From NCBI RefSeq assembly GCF_014646075.1, contig NZ_BMMT01000005.1, positions 124,001 to 188,000 on the forward strand: DNA of 64,000 bases, written 5' to 3'. A program made the position numbers and the translations under genes. The stretch is from Saccharopolyspora thermophila (GTDB taxonomy: Bacteria; Actinomycetota; Actinomycetes; Mycobacteriales; Pseudonocardiaceae). Shown in pieces: positions 48,237-58,223 of the stretch. The number at the start of each line of letters is the position of its first letter. Position 1 is the first letter of the stretch. The notes under the pieces are model-generated. The model worked only from the letters and a program-made list of their open reading frames with translations. It was not told the DNA's origin and did not search any database.

Positions 48237-49124
48237 TCAGTCCTCGCTCTTCTGCACGGCGTGCCCGCCGAACTGGTTGCGCAGCGCGGCGACCGCCTTC
48301 ATCGCCGGTGAGTCCTCCTGGCGGGAGGCGAACCGGGCATACAACGACGCGGTGATCACCGGGGTCGGCACCGCCTTGTTGATCGCCTCCTCGACGGTCC
48401 ACCGGCCCTCGCCGGAGTCGTTGACGTACCCGCGCAGCTCGGACAGCTCCGGGTCCTCCTCCAACGCCCGGACCAGCAGGTCCAGCAGCCAGGAGCGGAC
48501 CACGGTGCCGCGGCTCCACGCCTTGATCGTCGCGGGCACGTTGGTGACCACGTCCGAGGCGGACAGCAGCTCGAAGCCCTCCGCGTACGCCTGCATCAGG
48601 CCGTACTCGATGCCGTTGTGCACCATCTTCGCGTAGTGCCCGGCACCGACCGGACCGGCGTGCGCGAACCCCTCCTCGCGCGGCCCCTCCGGGCGCAGCG
48701 CGTCGAAGATCGGCATGGCGCGCTGGATGTCCTCGGCATCACCGCCGGCCATCAGGCCGTAGCCGTTCTTGGCGCCCCACACCCCGCCGGAGACCCCGAC
48801 GTCGACGTACCTGACGCCCTTCTTCGCCAGCAGCGCGGCGTTGGCCTGGTCCTCGGTGAACTTCGAGTTGCCGCCCTCGATCACCAGGTCGCCCTCGTCG
48901 AGCAGCCCGGCCAGCGCCTCGACGGTCTGCCGGGTCGGATCGCCGTGCGGCACCATGATCCACACGATGCGCGGGGCGGCCAGCTTCTGCACCAGCTCCG
49001 CGATCGAGGCGACGTCACTGACGTCCGGATTGCGGTCGTACCCGACGACGTCGTGACCGGCGGCGCGAAGCCGCTCGCGCATGTTGAAACCCATTCGGCC
49101 GAGACCGACAAGTCCGAGTTGCAC
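48237..49124 (-). CDS. gnd: 6-phosphogluconate dehydrogenase, decarboxylating (short form)
   Basis: A 295-residue enzyme, the short actinobacterial/Gram-positive type. NAD(P) motif GLVGLGRMGFNM at the N-terminus, substrate motif VDVGVSGGVWGAKNGYGLMAGG, catalytic GAGHYAKMVHNGIEYG. It converts 6-phosphogluconate to ribulose 5-phosphate, CO2 and reduced cofactor. Its position between dnaN and recF is characteristic of Actinobacteria. ATG start. Confidence 0.96.
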   Translation of the reverse strand: MQLGLVGLGRMGFNMRERLRAAGHDVVGYDRNPDVSDVASIAELVQKLAAPRIVWIMVPHGDPTRQTVEALAGLLDEGDLVIEGGNSKFTEDQANAALLAKKGVRYVDVGVSGGVWGAKNGYGLMAGGDAEDIQRAMPIFDALRPEGPREEGFAHAGPVGAGHYAKMVHNGIEYGLMQAYAEGFELLSASDVVTNVPATIKAWSRGTVVRSWLLDLLVRALEEDPELSELRGYVNDSGEGRWTVEEAINKAVPTPVITASLYARFASRQEDSPAMKAVAALRNQFGGHAVQKSED

Positions 49125-49258
49125 CGGATCTCCCTAGAAGCGAGCTGTGTTTCGACTGGCCGCACCAGCTGAATCGATCTGCTTCGAGCCTAGCTCGCGA
49201 CGCCGCAGGTGCCGAGTGGCCAGTGGGTTGGGTGTGACTCAGGCCCTCCGGGCGGTGC

Positions 49259-50383
49259 TCAGCCGGGCAGGCGGACAGGCATCAGCAGGTAGAGGTAGTC
49301 GTCGGTCACCTCACCATCGTCGCCGACCGGTTTGATGAGTGCCGGGCGGTTGGCCGTGGTGAACTGCATCTGGGCCCGGTCGGTCTTCATCGCGCCCAGG
49401 CCGTCGAGCAGGTAACCCGGGTTGAAGGCGATGGTCAGCGGCTCGCCGACCAGCTCCACCGCGAGCTCCTCCTCGGCGCTGCCCTCGTCGTCGCCGCCGG
49501 CGGTCAGCCGAAGCACCCGGTCGGAGAACTCCAGCCGCACCTGGGTGCCGCGCTCGGCGACCAGCGACACGCGCTTGATCGCCTCGACCAGCGGGCCCAC
49601 GTCGACGTTGGCGCTCACCGCGCTCTCCGTCGGCAGCAGCTGGCGGTACTTCGGGAACTCCGCGTCGAGCAGCCGGGTGGTGTTGCGCCGCGCCGCGCCG
49701 GACAGGCCGAGCAGGCCGTCGCCGGAGGCGAGGGAGATCTCCACCTTGGTGCCCGCCGAGCCCAGGGTCTTGGCCGAGTCGGCGAGAGTCCTGGCCGGCA
49801 CCAGCACCGCGGTGTCGGTGATCGACGTGCCCGGCTCCCAGCTGATCTCGCGCATCGCCAGCCGGAACCGGTCGGTGGCGACCATGGTCAGCTTGTCGGC
49901 CTCGAGCTCCATCCGGATGCCGGTGAGCATCGGCAGCGTGTCGTCCCTGCCTGCGGCGACGGCGACCTGGCCGACGGCCTCGCTGAACACCTCGCCCGGG
50001 ACCGAGCCGGCGTGCTCGGGCATGGCGGGCAGCTCGGGGTAGTCCTCGACCGGCATGGTCGGCAGGCTGAACCGGGAGCTGCCGCAGGTGATGGTGACGC
50101 GGGAGCCGTCGACGGTGATCTCGACCGGGCGGGCGGGCAGCGCCTTGGTGATGTCGGCGAGCAGGCGCCCGGAGACCAGGGTGCGGCCGCTGGCGTCGAT
50201 CGAGGCGTCGATGGTCACCTGCGCCGACACCTCGTAGTCGAACCCGGAGATGGTCAGCGCCTCCCCGGAACTGGCGTCGAGCAGCACCCCGCCCAGCACC
50301 GGGACCGGTGGCCGCGACGGCAGGCTGCGCGCGACCCAGGCGACGGCGTCGGCGAGACCGTCACGTTCCACGCGGATCTTCAT
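49259..50383 (-). CDS. dnaN: DNA polymerase III beta sliding clamp
   Basis: A 374-residue protein made of three clamp domains, starting [32 protein letters not shown] and ending in [12 protein letters not shown], the hydrophobic C-terminus that forms the peptide-binding pocket. It encircles DNA and tethers polymerase. ATG start. First gene after oriC. Confidence 0.98.
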   Translation of the reverse strand: MKIRVERDGLADAVAWVARSLPSRPPVPVLGGVLLDASSGEALTISGFDYEVSAQVTIDASIDASGRTLVSGRLLADITKALPARPVEITVDGSRVTITCGSSRFSLPTMPVEDYPELPAMPEHAGSVPGEVFSEAVGQVAVAAGRDDTLPMLTGIRMELEADKLTMVATDRFRLAMREISWEPGTSITDTAVLVPARTLADSAKTLGSAGTKVEISLASGDGLLGLSGAARRNTTRLLDAEFPKYRQLLPTESAVSANVDVGPLVEAIKRVSLVAERGTQVRLEFSDRVLRLTAGGDDEGSAEEELAVELVGEPLTIAFNPGYLLDGLGAMKTDRAQMQFTTANRPALIKPVGDDGEVTDDYLYLLMPVRLPG

Positions 50384-50599
50384 GGGTGTCCTTTCGGTTC
50401 CAGCCGTGGCTCGGCTGCCGGAGAACCTGCGTCGAGCTTCAGCTCGTCACGTCGGTGTGCCCCAGTCCCCCGCACGCGGGGGCGGGGTGGTCCCGCGCGA
50501 GTGCCGCGACGCGACGTTCCCTCGGGCGGCCTTCGCGGGAGTTCCACCGTAGAGCGTGCGCCGCGATCTCCGCATCCGGGTCCGAGCAGTCCGCGACCC

Positions 50600-51060
50600 G
50601 CTTCGGCGCGTTCGGGCCGAGTTATCCACTTGTCCACCGCCCCTACGTCTCTTTGTTCTTTTTCTCCGTAAGGAGAAAGGAGCGCAGTCGTAGTAGGGGC
50701 TGTGAGTTGTGGGGATAAGTGCTGTTTGGGCTGGTCGTACGGCGTGGTCGGGTGTGGATGACCACGGGATGTGATCGTGGACTACGGCAACCGGGTGGTG
50801 GACAACTTCTGACCCCCTCCGGTTTATCCACAACCATCCCCAGTTGTCCACAGATCCATCCACAGTTGATGGGCCAGTTGTACCCAGCCCCTGTTGATTT
50901 TCCCCCTCTCACCCGATCCGGTTGTGGGCAAAGCTGTGGGAGAACTGTGGTCAACTGCCACCATCCTGTGAGCAGCTCGCGCCAACCTGTGCACAGCTTG
51001 TGGATGGATTGGGGATAACTCCAGGTCAGCCCTGGGGATCAAGGTTCTGTGGACAGCTCG
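50600..51060. other. Chromosomal replication origin oriC
   Basis: The 1170-nt gap between dnaN and dnaA (50384-51553) holds about ten DnaA boxes: TTATCCACT 50622, TTGTCCACC 50630, TGGGGATAA 50710, GGTGGACAA 50797, TTATCCACA 50824, TTGTCCACA 50844, CCATCCACA 50856, TGTGGTCAA 50946, TGGGGATAA 51010, TGTGGACAG 51048 (some reversed). A T-rich stretch lies near 50648-50672 and another at 50894-50908. No gene is seen here; 51061-51553 shows nothing recognisable. Confidence 0.92.
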
Positions 51061-51553
51061 GCGACCCGGCGGACTTTTTTGCCGATCGGGTGAGGCGAAG
51101 ACCACCCCGGCTGCCAGAAAAGTTCGCCGCCCGATCCGCTCCCCTGGTGTATACGAAGCGGGTCGGCCGATCCTGCACCGTGGCTGTTCACCGCCCTGGC
51201 GGCGCGCGCGGGGTTTCCCGTGGCGGCCCCTGCCCTGAGCCGAGTGGTCCGGCAGAAAGGTTCCCGCGCGTCGCCAGGGTGTGGAAGCCACCGAGGCGCG
51301 TCCGCACTCCGCCTGGGCCGCCCGACCCCGCCCCTGCGGCGATCGACGCGCCACCTTTCTGTTGGCGTGGGTGGCTCGCAGCGGTGCGGTGCGGCAGAAA
51401 AGACGGGGACCGCGACCCGAGGCCCATCCACACCGGGGCGTTCGAGAAAGGGCGTCAGCGGGCTTCTCAGCGGGCGGGGTCTTTCCGGCCGTGGGTGGCC
51501 GCGGAGATCAGCAACCCGGACAGGCCCGGGCGCGTCGACCCGGGCGGCCGTGG

Positions 51554-53272
51554 TCAGCGGGACCGCTGCTTGATGCGGGCGGTGAGTTCCTGGACGTGCT
51601 CGTAGATGCGGCGCCGCTCGGCCATCTCCTTGCGGATCTTCTTGTCCGCGTACATCACCGTGGTGTGGTCCCGACCGCCGAAGTACTGGCCGATCTTCGG
51701 CAGCGACGAGTCGGTCAGCTCCCGGCACAGGTACATCGCGATCTGCCGGGCCTGCGCCAGTGCCTTCGTCTTGCCCGGCCCGCACAGGTCATCGATGGTC
51801 ACGCCGAAGTAGTCGGCGGTGACCGCCATGATGGTCGGCGGGGTGATCTCCGGGGTCTGCGAGTCGGGGATGAGGTCGCGCAGCACGATCTCGGCCAGCT
51901 GCAGGTCGACCGGCTGCCGGTTCAGCGACGCGAACGCCGTGACCCGGATCAGTGCACCCTCCAGCTCGCGGATGTTGCGCTCGATGCGCGAGGCGATGAA
52001 CTCCAGCACGTCGGCGGGCGCGTTCATCCGGTCCTGCGCCGCCTTCTTGCGCAGGATGGCGATCCGCGTCTCCAGCTCCGGCGGCTGGATGTCGGTGATC
52101 AGGCCCCACTCGAACCGGGTGCGTAGGCGGTCCTCCAGGGTCCGTAGCCCCTTCGGGGGCCGGTCCGAGGACACCACGATCTGCTTGTTCGAGTTATGCA
52201 GCGTGTTGAAGGTGTGGAAGAACTCCTCCTGGGTGCCTTCCTTGCCCTCCAGGAACTGGATGTCGTCCACCAGCAGCACGTCGACGTCGCGGTAGCGGCG
52301 CTGGAAGGCCACCTGGCGGTCGTCGCGCAGCGAGTTGATGAAGTCGTTGGTGAACTCCTCGGTGGACACGTAGCGGACCCGCATCCCCGGGAACAGCCGC
52401 TGCGTGTAGTGCCCGACGGCGTGCAGCAGGTGCGTCTTGCCGAGCCCCGACTCGCCCCAGATGAACAGCGGGTTGTACGCGCGGGCCGGGGCTTCGGCGG
52501 CCGCGACCGCGGCGGCGTGCGCGAACCGGTTCGACGACCCGATGACGAAGGTGTCGAAGGTGTACTTGGCGTTCAGCCGGGTCTGTGAGGTCGGCGGCGC
52601 GTGCTTCGGCGCGGTGAACGGCTGGCCCTGCTGCAGCTCCGTCGGCTGCCCGGCCCGCCCGAACGTCGGCCAGCCCTCGCTGGTCGGCTCCTCGCCCTCC
52701 GCCTCGGCGGCGCCGGGCTCCGGTTCGGCGTCCTCGCCGTCGCCCTCGGCGTCCAGCGGCTGCGGCGCCTCGCCGTTCGGCCACCTGAACTCGGTGGTCG
52801 GGAAGTCAAGCTCGGCCGACTCGGGTTTCGCGTGCCGCCCCTCGGCGCCCGGCAGCGGCCCGGCGGCGGAACCGGTGTGCGCGGTTGGGCCGAACGTCTC
52901 GCGGTAGCCGGGCATCGGCAGGTAGCCGCCAGGGGCCTGCTCGGTCGACCGCGGCGACCAGGTGTCGGCGGGGGCGGGCGCGGCCACCGGCCGCGTCGGA
53001 GCAGGCACCGCGGTGTCCACCTTCACCGCCAGCGACACCTCGCGGCCGAGGCGGCGGGACAGCGCGTCGGTGATCGGGTCGCGCAGCGCGCGTTCGATGG
53101 CTTCCTTGGCGAAGTCGCTGGGGGCGGCCAGCAGCGCGGTGCCGTCGAGCAGACCGATCGGACGAGTGACCCGCATCCACGCGCGCTGCTGAGGTGAGAG
53201 GGTGCCGGAGGACAGCTCCTGCACCACTTCGTCCCAAACTCGACCGAGATGATCGGCTTGGTGGTCGGACAC
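51554..53272 (-). CDS. dnaA: Chromosomal replication initiator protein DnaA
   Basis: A 572-residue initiator. Domain I at ~1-90, a long acidic, Pro/Glu-rich domain II (~90-240), AAA+ domain III with Walker [11 protein letters not shown] and Walker [21 protein letters not shown], and domain IV with the DnaA signature around [21 protein letters not shown] and [11 protein letters not shown] that reads DnaA boxes. The GTG at 53272 ([16 protein letters not shown]) has GGAG 7 nt upstream; the longer frame to 53335 adds 21 unlikely residues. Domain II is longer than in mycobacteria, usual for this group. Confidence 0.98.
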   Translation of the reverse strand: MSDHQADHLGRVWDEVVQELSSGTLSPQQRAWMRVTRPIGLLDGTALLAAPSDFAKEAIERALRDPITDALSRRLGREVSLAVKVDTAVPAPTRPVAAPAPADTWSPRSTEQAPGGYLPMPGYRETFGPTAHTGSAAGPLPGAEGRHAKPESAELDFPTTEFRWPNGEAPQPLDAEGDGEDAEPEPGAAEAEGEEPTSEGWPTFGRAGQPTELQQGQPFTAPKHAPPTSQTRLNAKYTFDTFVIGSSNRFAHAAAVAAAEAPARAYNPLFIWGESGLGKTHLLHAVGHYTQRLFPGMRVRYVSTEEFTNDFINSLRDDRQVAFQRRYRDVDVLLVDDIQFLEGKEGTQEEFFHTFNTLHNSNKQIVVSSDRPPKGLRTLEDRLRTRFEWGLITDIQPPELETRIAILRKKAAQDRMNAPADVLEFIASRIERNIRELEGALIRVTAFASLNRQPVDLQLAEIVLRDLIPDSQTPEITPPTIMAVTADYFGVTIDDLCGPGKTKALAQARQIAMYLCRELTDSSLPKIGQYFGGRDHTTVMYADKKIRKEMAERRRIYEHVQELTARIKQRSR

Positions 53273-53401
53273 CGCCGTGCTCCCCTCCCCTCGTTCGCGC
53301 AGCCCCCAGTGCGGTCCCGGGGGCCTGGCTCCCACGGTGCTCGGGTGCGGGCGGTGTCACGGGACGGTGGGGCCAGACTCCGCGGCCACCCGCTCTGGCA
53401 G

Positions 53402-53422
53402 GTGTCCACAGAGTTGTCCACA
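53402..53422 (+). promoter_or_regulatory. DnaA boxes in the dnaA promoter region
   Basis: GTGTCCACA (53402-53410) and TTGTCCACA (53414-53422), about 140 nt upstream of the dnaA start, consistent with autoregulation. The 589-nt gap 53273-53861 between divergent dnaA and rpmH holds no gene; apart from these boxes I recognise only a weak TTGAGC-N19-TACCCT promoter candidate for rpmH near 53650. Confidence 0.65.
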
Positions 53423-53861
53423 ACTTGTGTATGAAGGTACGGCAGGGTGCTCCGGTGATCCCCCCTGGGTCCCGCAGTCGGTAGCGATCGAGGTCAGGAC
53501 GTCCCCGGCGCGCTCCAGTGCTCCCACCCACCGGCCTGCGCTTCGCAGGGGGGCACGCTAACAAGGCGACGCCGTGCTCACAAGCACGCACCCGAAGTGT
53601 CGGGAAGACCGTGATGTGGCAGCCTGATGACCGCGTCGGCCACCCCGGTTGAGCCCCCGGAACCGGGAGTGCGTACCCTCGTACAGTCCCCCGCTTCCTC
53701 CAGCGGGCATGTCGTTGTGTCGATGTTCCGGCGTCGTGCACCGCTTGGTGGCACCGATGGCCGCACGGCCTGCGACACTGCGGCTTGCGGAACAGGGACA
53801 CCTTGACCGAACCGTGGCTCACCGTGGCCAGCGGTGCCTGTAGTAACCGGGAGATCCGACC

Positions 53862-54005
53862 GTGAGCAAGGGCAAGCGCACTTACCAGCCGAACAACCGC
53901 CGCCGTGCCAGGAAGCACGGGTTCCGGCTGCGCATGCGCACTCGGGCCGGCCGGGCCATCGTGGCCGCGCGCCGTCGCCGCGGGCGCGCGCGGCTGACTG
54001 CCTGA
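53862..54005 (+). CDS. rpmH: 50S ribosomal protein L34
   Basis: A 47-residue strongly basic protein: [20 protein letters not shown], then [21 protein letters not shown], the invariant L34 sequence. GTG start with GGGAG 7 nt upstream. First gene of the rpmH-rnpA-yidD-yidC-jag operon, divergent from dnaA. Confidence 0.98.
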   Translation: MSKGKRTYQPNNRRRARKHGFRLRMRTRAGRAIVAARRRRGRARLTA

Positions 54006-54018
54006 TCGCGTTCCGGCC

Positions 54019-54453
54019 GTGCTTCCCGCGGCAGCCCGGCTGACCAGGAGCCAGGAGTTCCGCCTGGTGGTCCGTCGTGGTCGCCGGGCCGGGCGAGTCC
54101 GCCTCGTGGTCCACGCCCTTCGCCCGGACCAGGAGCGGGACTCCGGTTCGCAACGCACGGTGTTATTGGACGCCGAGGCTGACACGGCACCCACCCGGAC
54201 CGAATCGATTCGGGTGGGTTTTGTCGTGAGCAAATCCGTGGGTACGGCTGTGGTGCGTCACCGGGTCACCCGCCGTCTCCGGCACCTGATGCGCGACCGC
54301 CTGCCCGCGCTGACCGCTGGCACACTGGTGGTGGTCCGCGCCCTGCCGCAGGCGGCCGACGCCTCCAGCCGGGAGCTCGGCGCGGATCTTGACGCGGCGC
54401 TGCGCAAGCTCCGCGTGGTCGACCCGGGTGGTCCGGCGACGGGTTCCAGGTGA
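54019..54453 (+). CDS. rnpA: Ribonuclease P protein component
   Basis: A 144-residue basic protein with [27 protein letters not shown] at the start and the RNase P signature [28 protein letters not shown] in the middle. It assists the catalytic RNA in tRNA 5' maturation. GTG start 13 nt after rpmH. The loop around residues 38-65 is longer than usual, common in actinomycetes. Confidence 0.95.
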   Translation: MLPAAARLTRSQEFRLVVRRGRRAGRVRLVVHALRPDQERDSGSQRTVLLDAEADTAPTRTESIRVGFVVSKSVGTAVVRHRVTRRLRHLMRDRLPALTAGTLVVVRALPQAADASSRELGADLDAALRKLRVVDPGGPATGSR

Positions 54454-54779
54454 TGGCTCAGGACCAGCAGCACGACGAACGGCTCCGCGCGCCCGCTCGG
54501 CGCCCGAGCCCGCTTGCCTGGGTGCTGCTGGCTCCGGTGCACGTCTACCGCACGGTGATCTCCCCCTTGCTGCCCCCGACGTGCCGCTTCTACCCGAGCT
54601 GCAGCGCGTACGCGGTGGAGGCGCTGACCGTGCACGGCGCGTTCCGTGGCGGGTGGCTGACCCTGCGCCGCCTGCTGCGTTGCGGTCCCTGGCACCCTGG
54701 TGGCCTGGACCCGGTGCCTCCGCCCCGCGAGCGATCCGCTGGGGGCGCCCGCGTTCCCGACGACCCTGCCGAGGAGTAG
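54453..54779 (+). CDS. yidD: Membrane protein insertion efficiency factor YidD
   Basis: A 108-residue protein with the invariant YidD core [27 protein letters not shown] and [24 protein letters not shown]; three conserved Cys are present. It supports YidC-dependent insertion. The ATG at 54453 shares its A with the rnpA stop (TGATG); a GTG immediately before is possible. N- and C-terminal extensions are hydrophilic. Confidence 0.95.
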   Translation: MAQDQQHDERLRAPARRPSPLAWVLLAPVHVYRTVISPLLPPTCRFYPSCSAYAVEALTVHGAFRGGWLTLRRLLRCGPWHPGGLDPVPPPRERSAGGARVPDDPAEE

Positions 54780-54784
54780 CCCGC

Positions 54785-55714
54785 GTGCTGGACTTCATCT
54801 ACTACCCGGTGTCGGCCATCCTGTGGTTCTGGCACAAGGTGTTCGGTTTCGTCTTCGATCCGGCGAGCGGCTACGCCTGGGCGTTGGCGGTCATCTTCCT
54901 CGTCTTCACGCTGCGGGCGCTGCTGTTCAAGCCGTTCGTGCACCAGGTGCGGTCGCTGAAGAAGATGCAGGAGGTCGCACCGCAGATCCGCGAGCTGCAG
55001 GCCAAGTACGGCGACGACCGCCAGAAGTTGGCCGCGGAGATGCAGAAACTCCAGCTGGAGCAGGGGTTCAATCCGCTCAGCGGCTGCCTGCCGGTGCTGG
55101 TGCAGGTCCCGGTGTTCATCGGTCTCTTCCACGTGTTGAACGGGTTCAAGCCGGGCGCGCCGTCGAACTACATCTTCAACGCCGACGAGGTCGCCTCGTT
55201 CGTCGCCGCCGACCTGTTCGGCGCGAAGCTGTCCAACACGATCAGCCAGTCCGCCGAGGTGCTCGCCAGCTTCGGCACCGACCGGACGTCCATGATGCTG
55301 GTCGGCGTCCCGCTGATGATCGCGGCCGCGATCGCCACCCACTTCACCGCGCGCCACTCGGTGCAGCGGCAGAGCGCGGAGGCGGCGCAGAACCCGCAGA
55401 CCGCGGTCATGAACCGGATGACGCTGTGGTTGTTCCCGATGTTCGCCATCATCGGCGGCCCGTTCCTGCCGCTGGCCATCCTGATCTACTGGCTCGCCAA
55501 CAACTTCTGGACGCTGGGGCAGCAACGGGTGGTGTACCGCAAGATCGACCGCGAGGAGGCTGCGCGCGCCGGCGCGCCCGCGATCATCGACTCCACCGCC
55601 GTGGAGGGCACCATCCGTCCCGCCGATCCGGCGGCCAAGGACCAACCCGGTGAGGTCCCCGGGGTGATCGAAGACCGTTCTCGCGACACGGACAAGCCGG
55701 GTGAGTCCCGGTGA
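54785..55714 (+). CDS. yidC: Membrane protein insertase YidC
   Basis: A 309-residue polytopic protein of the YidC/Oxa1/Alb3 family. About five TM helices; characteristic FLVFTLRALLFKPFVHQVRSLKKMQEVAPQIRELQAKYG, then GFNPLSGCLPVLVQVPVFIGLFHVLNGF and the C-terminal LPLAILIYWLANNFWTLGQQ. The GTG at 54785 follows yidD by 5 nt. The tail after residue ~265 is charged and cytoplasmic. Confidence 0.97.
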   Translation: MLDFIYYPVSAILWFWHKVFGFVFDPASGYAWALAVIFLVFTLRALLFKPFVHQVRSLKKMQEVAPQIRELQAKYGDDRQKLAAEMQKLQLEQGFNPLSGCLPVLVQVPVFIGLFHVLNGFKPGAPSNYIFNADEVASFVAADLFGAKLSNTISQSAEVLASFGTDRTSMMLVGVPLMIAAAIATHFTARHSVQRQSAEAAQNPQTAVMNRMTLWLFPMFAIIGGPFLPLAILIYWLANNFWTLGQQRVVYRKIDREEAARAGAPAIIDSTAVEGTIRPADPAAKDQPGEVPGVIEDRSRDTDKPGESR

Positions 55715-55747
55715 GGTTCGGCGCGAACCCTGGAGAGGAGACACCCA

Positions 55748-56278
55748 GTGTCTGAAACCGTGCAGGAGCCGGCCGCCCCGGTCGAGTCGGCTGCCGAATC
55801 CGAGATGTCCAGCACGGAAGCCCTTTTGGTGCGGGAGGGCGACATCGCGGGCGACTATCTGGAGCGGCTGCTCGACCTGCTCGACTACGACGGCGACATC
55901 GATCTCGACGTCGAGGCGGGTCGCGCGGTAGTGAGCATCGACGGCGGTGACGACCTGGAGAAGCTGGTCGGCAATCGCGGTCAGGTCCTGGAGGCGCTGC
56001 AGGAGCTGACCCGCCTCGCGGTCCAGCAGGAGACCGGGGTGCGCAGCCGTCTGATGCTGGACGTCGCGGGCTGGCGTGCGAGCCGCCGCCGGGAGCTCAC
56101 CGAGCTCGGCCGTGCCACGGCGGAGGACGTCCTGGCGAGCGGCAAGGAAGTGCGGCTGCGGCCGATGACCCCGTTCGAGCGGAAGATCATCCACGACGCC
56201 GTGGCGGCGATCGACGGGGTGCACAGCGAGAGTGAGGGCGAGGAGCCGAACCGCAAGGTCGTCGTCTTCAAGAGCTGA
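55748..56278 (+). CDS. jag: Jag/KhpB-like R3H domain RNA-binding protein
   Basis: A 176-residue protein with an acidic N-terminus, a KH-II-like domain (VSIDGGDDLEKLVGNRGQVLEALQELTRLAV) and a C-terminal R3H domain (LRPMTPFERKIIHDAVAAIDGVHSESEGEEPNRKVVV). In other bacteria KhpB/EloR binds RNA and affects cell elongation. GTG start with AGGAG 7 nt upstream. Last gene before the parS/palindrome element. Confidence 0.94.
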   Translation: MSETVQEPAAPVESAAESEMSSTEALLVREGDIAGDYLERLLDLLDYDGDIDLDVEAGRAVVSIDGGDDLEKLVGNRGQVLEALQELTRLAVQQETGVRSRLMLDVAGWRASRRRELTELGRATAEDVLASGKEVRLRPMTPFERKIIHDAVAAIDGVHSESEGEEPNRKVVVFKS

Positions 56279-56327
56279 CCCCTCCTCCGCGCTGCGATGC
56301 CCCCGCCGGTCCGCCCGGCGGGGGCAT

Positions 56328-56371
56328 CGGTATTCCCGGGGTGTTTCACGTGAAACACCCCGGGAATACCG
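56328..56371. terminator. 44-bp perfect palindrome centred on a parS site
   Basis: 22-nt arms, outer part CGGTATTCCCGGGG / CCCCGGGAATACCG, centre TGTTTCAC|GTGAAACA. Placed right after jag, so it can act as the operon terminator and as a ParB site. Confidence 0.8.
56342..56357. other. parS centromere site 1
   Basis: TGTTTCACGTGAAACA, perfect 16-bp consensus. Confidence 0.97.
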
Positions 56372-56419
56372 CGTCGCGGTGGAATGGCGCCCGTTGATCA
56401 GCTCGCCCCCTTTCGGCGG

Positions 56420-56435
56420 TGTTTCACGTGAAACG
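56420..56435. other. parS site 2
   Basis: TGTTTCACGTGAAACG, 15/16 match, upstream of rsmG. Confidence 0.93.
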
Positions 56436-56488
56436 TGGGTTGATGCTCGACCGCGGAGAGCGATCCGGCAGGCTTGTGGTCAACACCT

Positions 56489-56504
56489 GGTTCCACGTGA
56501 AACA
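56489..56504. other. parS site 3 (degenerate)
   Basis: GGTTCCACGTGAAACA, 14/16 match, directly before the chosen rsmG start. Confidence 0.75.
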
Positions 56505-56514
56505 TCGACACGAG

Positions 56515-57222
56515 GTGACTGCATTGACCGGAGGTGCGCCGGAGGCGGCGCGGGTCGTGTTCGGTGCGCGGCTGGAGTTGGCCGAGCGGTTCGCCGACCT
56601 GCTACGCGAGCACGGGATCGAGCGCGGGCTGATCGGTCCGCGGGAACTCGACCGGCTCTGGGAGAGACATCTGCTGAACTCTGCGGTTCTCGCGGAGTTG
56701 CTACCCCCGAACAGCCGGGTGTTGGACGTAGGCTCTGGGGCGGGGTTGCCGGGCATCCCGTTGGCGATCGCCCGCCCGGATCTCACCCTCACCCTGTTGG
56801 AGCCGATGGCTCGACGGGTGACGTGGTTGCAGGAAGTCATCACCGAACTGGCGCTCACCGTCGAGGTGGTGCGCGGACGTGCCGAGGAGGGCCCGGTGCG
56901 CGAACGACTGGCCGGTCAGGACATCGTGACCGCGCGCGCCGTGGCTCCGATGGAGCGGCTCGCGAAGTGGTGCCTCCCCCTGTTACGGCCGGGTGGCCGA
57001 CTGCTCGCGATGAAGGGAGCGAGCGCGGCCGAGGAACTCGAACGGGATGCGGCGGCGATCAGCGCGGCCGGTGGTGGCCGCGGCGAGGTGGTGTCGTGCG
57101 GCGGCGGCGTGCTCGAGGTCCCGACGACCGTCGTCGTGGTGAAACGGGTCGCGGCGACCCGAAGTGCGGCCGGTCGGCGTCGTGACGGTGGGCGTCGAAC
57201 GAGAAAGGATCGTGGACGGTGA
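56515..57222 (+). CDS. rsmG: 16S rRNA (guanine-N7) methyltransferase RsmG
   Basis: A ~235-residue SAM-dependent methyltransferase (GidB). SAM motif [20 protein letters not shown], then [41 protein letters not shown] and [13 protein letters not shown]. It methylates G527 of 16S rRNA; loss gives streptomycin tolerance in many bacteria. The frame is open from 56419, but that part encodes FHVK peptides from parS sites, so I prefer GTG 56515; ATG 56443 is another option. The tail is Arg-rich. Overlaps parA by 4 bp. Confidence 0.93.
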   Translation: MTALTGGAPEAARVVFGARLELAERFADLLREHGIERGLIGPRELDRLWERHLLNSAVLAELLPPNSRVLDVGSGAGLPGIPLAIARPDLTLTLLEPMARRVTWLQEVITELALTVEVVRGRAEEGPVRERLAGQDIVTARAVAPMERLAKWCLPLLRPGGRLLAMKGASAAEELERDAAAISAAGGGRGEVVSCGGGVLEVPTTVVVVKRVAATRSAAGRRRDGGRRTRKDRGR

Positions 57223-58223
57223 ATCCGGAGTCGAACGGAGCGGGTCGTGTTTCACGTGAAACAAGGGGGCGCGGGATGGGGGCCATGCGCTTCCCTGCGA
57301 GGCCCACGGACGGCGATTCGCCGATGAGCGGCTTCGACAAGGACGACATCGGCTGGACTCCGATCATGGAGGAGGCGCAGCGGGCCACCCGGGTGCTGCA
57401 CCCGGAGATGCTGGAACTCCCCCGTCCCGCGCGTCGGCGGATCATCACGGTCGCCAACCAGAAGGGCGGCGTGGGCAAGACGACCAGCACGGTCAACCTC
57501 GCGGCCGGACTGGCGCTGCACGGGCTGAACGTCCTGGTGATCGATCTCGACCCGCAGGGCAACGCGAGCACTGCGCTCGGCGTCGAGCACCGCTCCGGCG
57601 TGCCATCGGTCTACGAGGTGCTGCTCGGCGAGATCAGCATCGCCGACGCCGCGGCGCGCAGCACGCAGTCCAAGAACCTGTGGTGCGTCCCGGCGACCAT
57701 CGACCTGGCCGGTTCGGAGATCGAGCTGGTGACCATGGTGGCGCGGGAAGCCCGGCTGAAGGAGGCGCTGAACTCCGAGGCGGTGGAGCAGATCGCGCCC
57801 GACTACATCTTCATCGACTGCCCGCCGTCGCTCGGCCTGCTCACGGTGAACGCGCTGGTGGCCGCGCAGGAGGTGCTGATTCCGATCCAGTGCGAGTACT
57901 ACGCGCTGGAGGGCCTCGGGCAGCTGCTCCGCAACATCGAGCTGGTGCAGTCGCACCTGAACCCTTCGCTGTGGGTCTCGACGATCCTGCTCACCATGTA
58001 CGACGCCCGGACCAAGCTGGCGGACCAGGTGAGCGCCGAGGTACGGAGCCATTTCGGGGACCTGACGCTGCGGACCGTCATCCCCCGCAGCGTCAAGATC
58101 TCCGAGGCGCCGGGCTTCGGCCAGACGGTGCTGACCTACGACCCGGGCTCGCGCGGTTCGATGAGCTACCTGGACGCAGCTCGGGAGATCGCTGAACGGG
58201 GTGCCGAGAGGAAGACAGCATGA
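57219..58223 (+). CDS. parA: Chromosome partitioning ATPase ParA (Soj)
   Basis: A 334-residue Walker-type ATPase. The deviant Walker A is [17 protein letters not shown] near residue 87, followed by [14 protein letters not shown] and the [14 protein letters not shown]alker B. The N-terminal ~80 residues are a variable extension containing a parS-encoded VSRET. It moves ParB-parS complexes along the nucleoid. GTG start overlaps the rsmG stop; its stop overlaps parB (ATGA). Confidence 0.97.
   Translation: MNPESNGAGRVSRETRGRGMGAMRFPARPTDGDSPMSGFDKDDIGWTPIMEEAQRATRVLHPEMLELPRPARRRIITVANQKGGVGKTTSTVNLAAGLALHGLNVLVIDLDPQGNASTALGVEHRSGVPSVYEVLLGEISIADAAARSTQSKNLWCVPATIDLAGSEIELVTMVAREARLKEALNSEAVEQIAPDYIFIDCPPSLGLLTVNALVAAQEVLIPIQCEYYALEGLGQLLRNIELVQSHLNPSLWVSTILLTMYDARTKLADQVSAEVRSHFGDLTLRTVIPRSVKISEAPGFGQTVLTYDPGSRGSMSYLDAAREIAERGAERKTA
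57248..57263. other. parS site 4, inside parA
   Basis: TGTTTCACGTGAAACA, perfect, in codons ~10-15 of parA. Confidence 0.97.
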
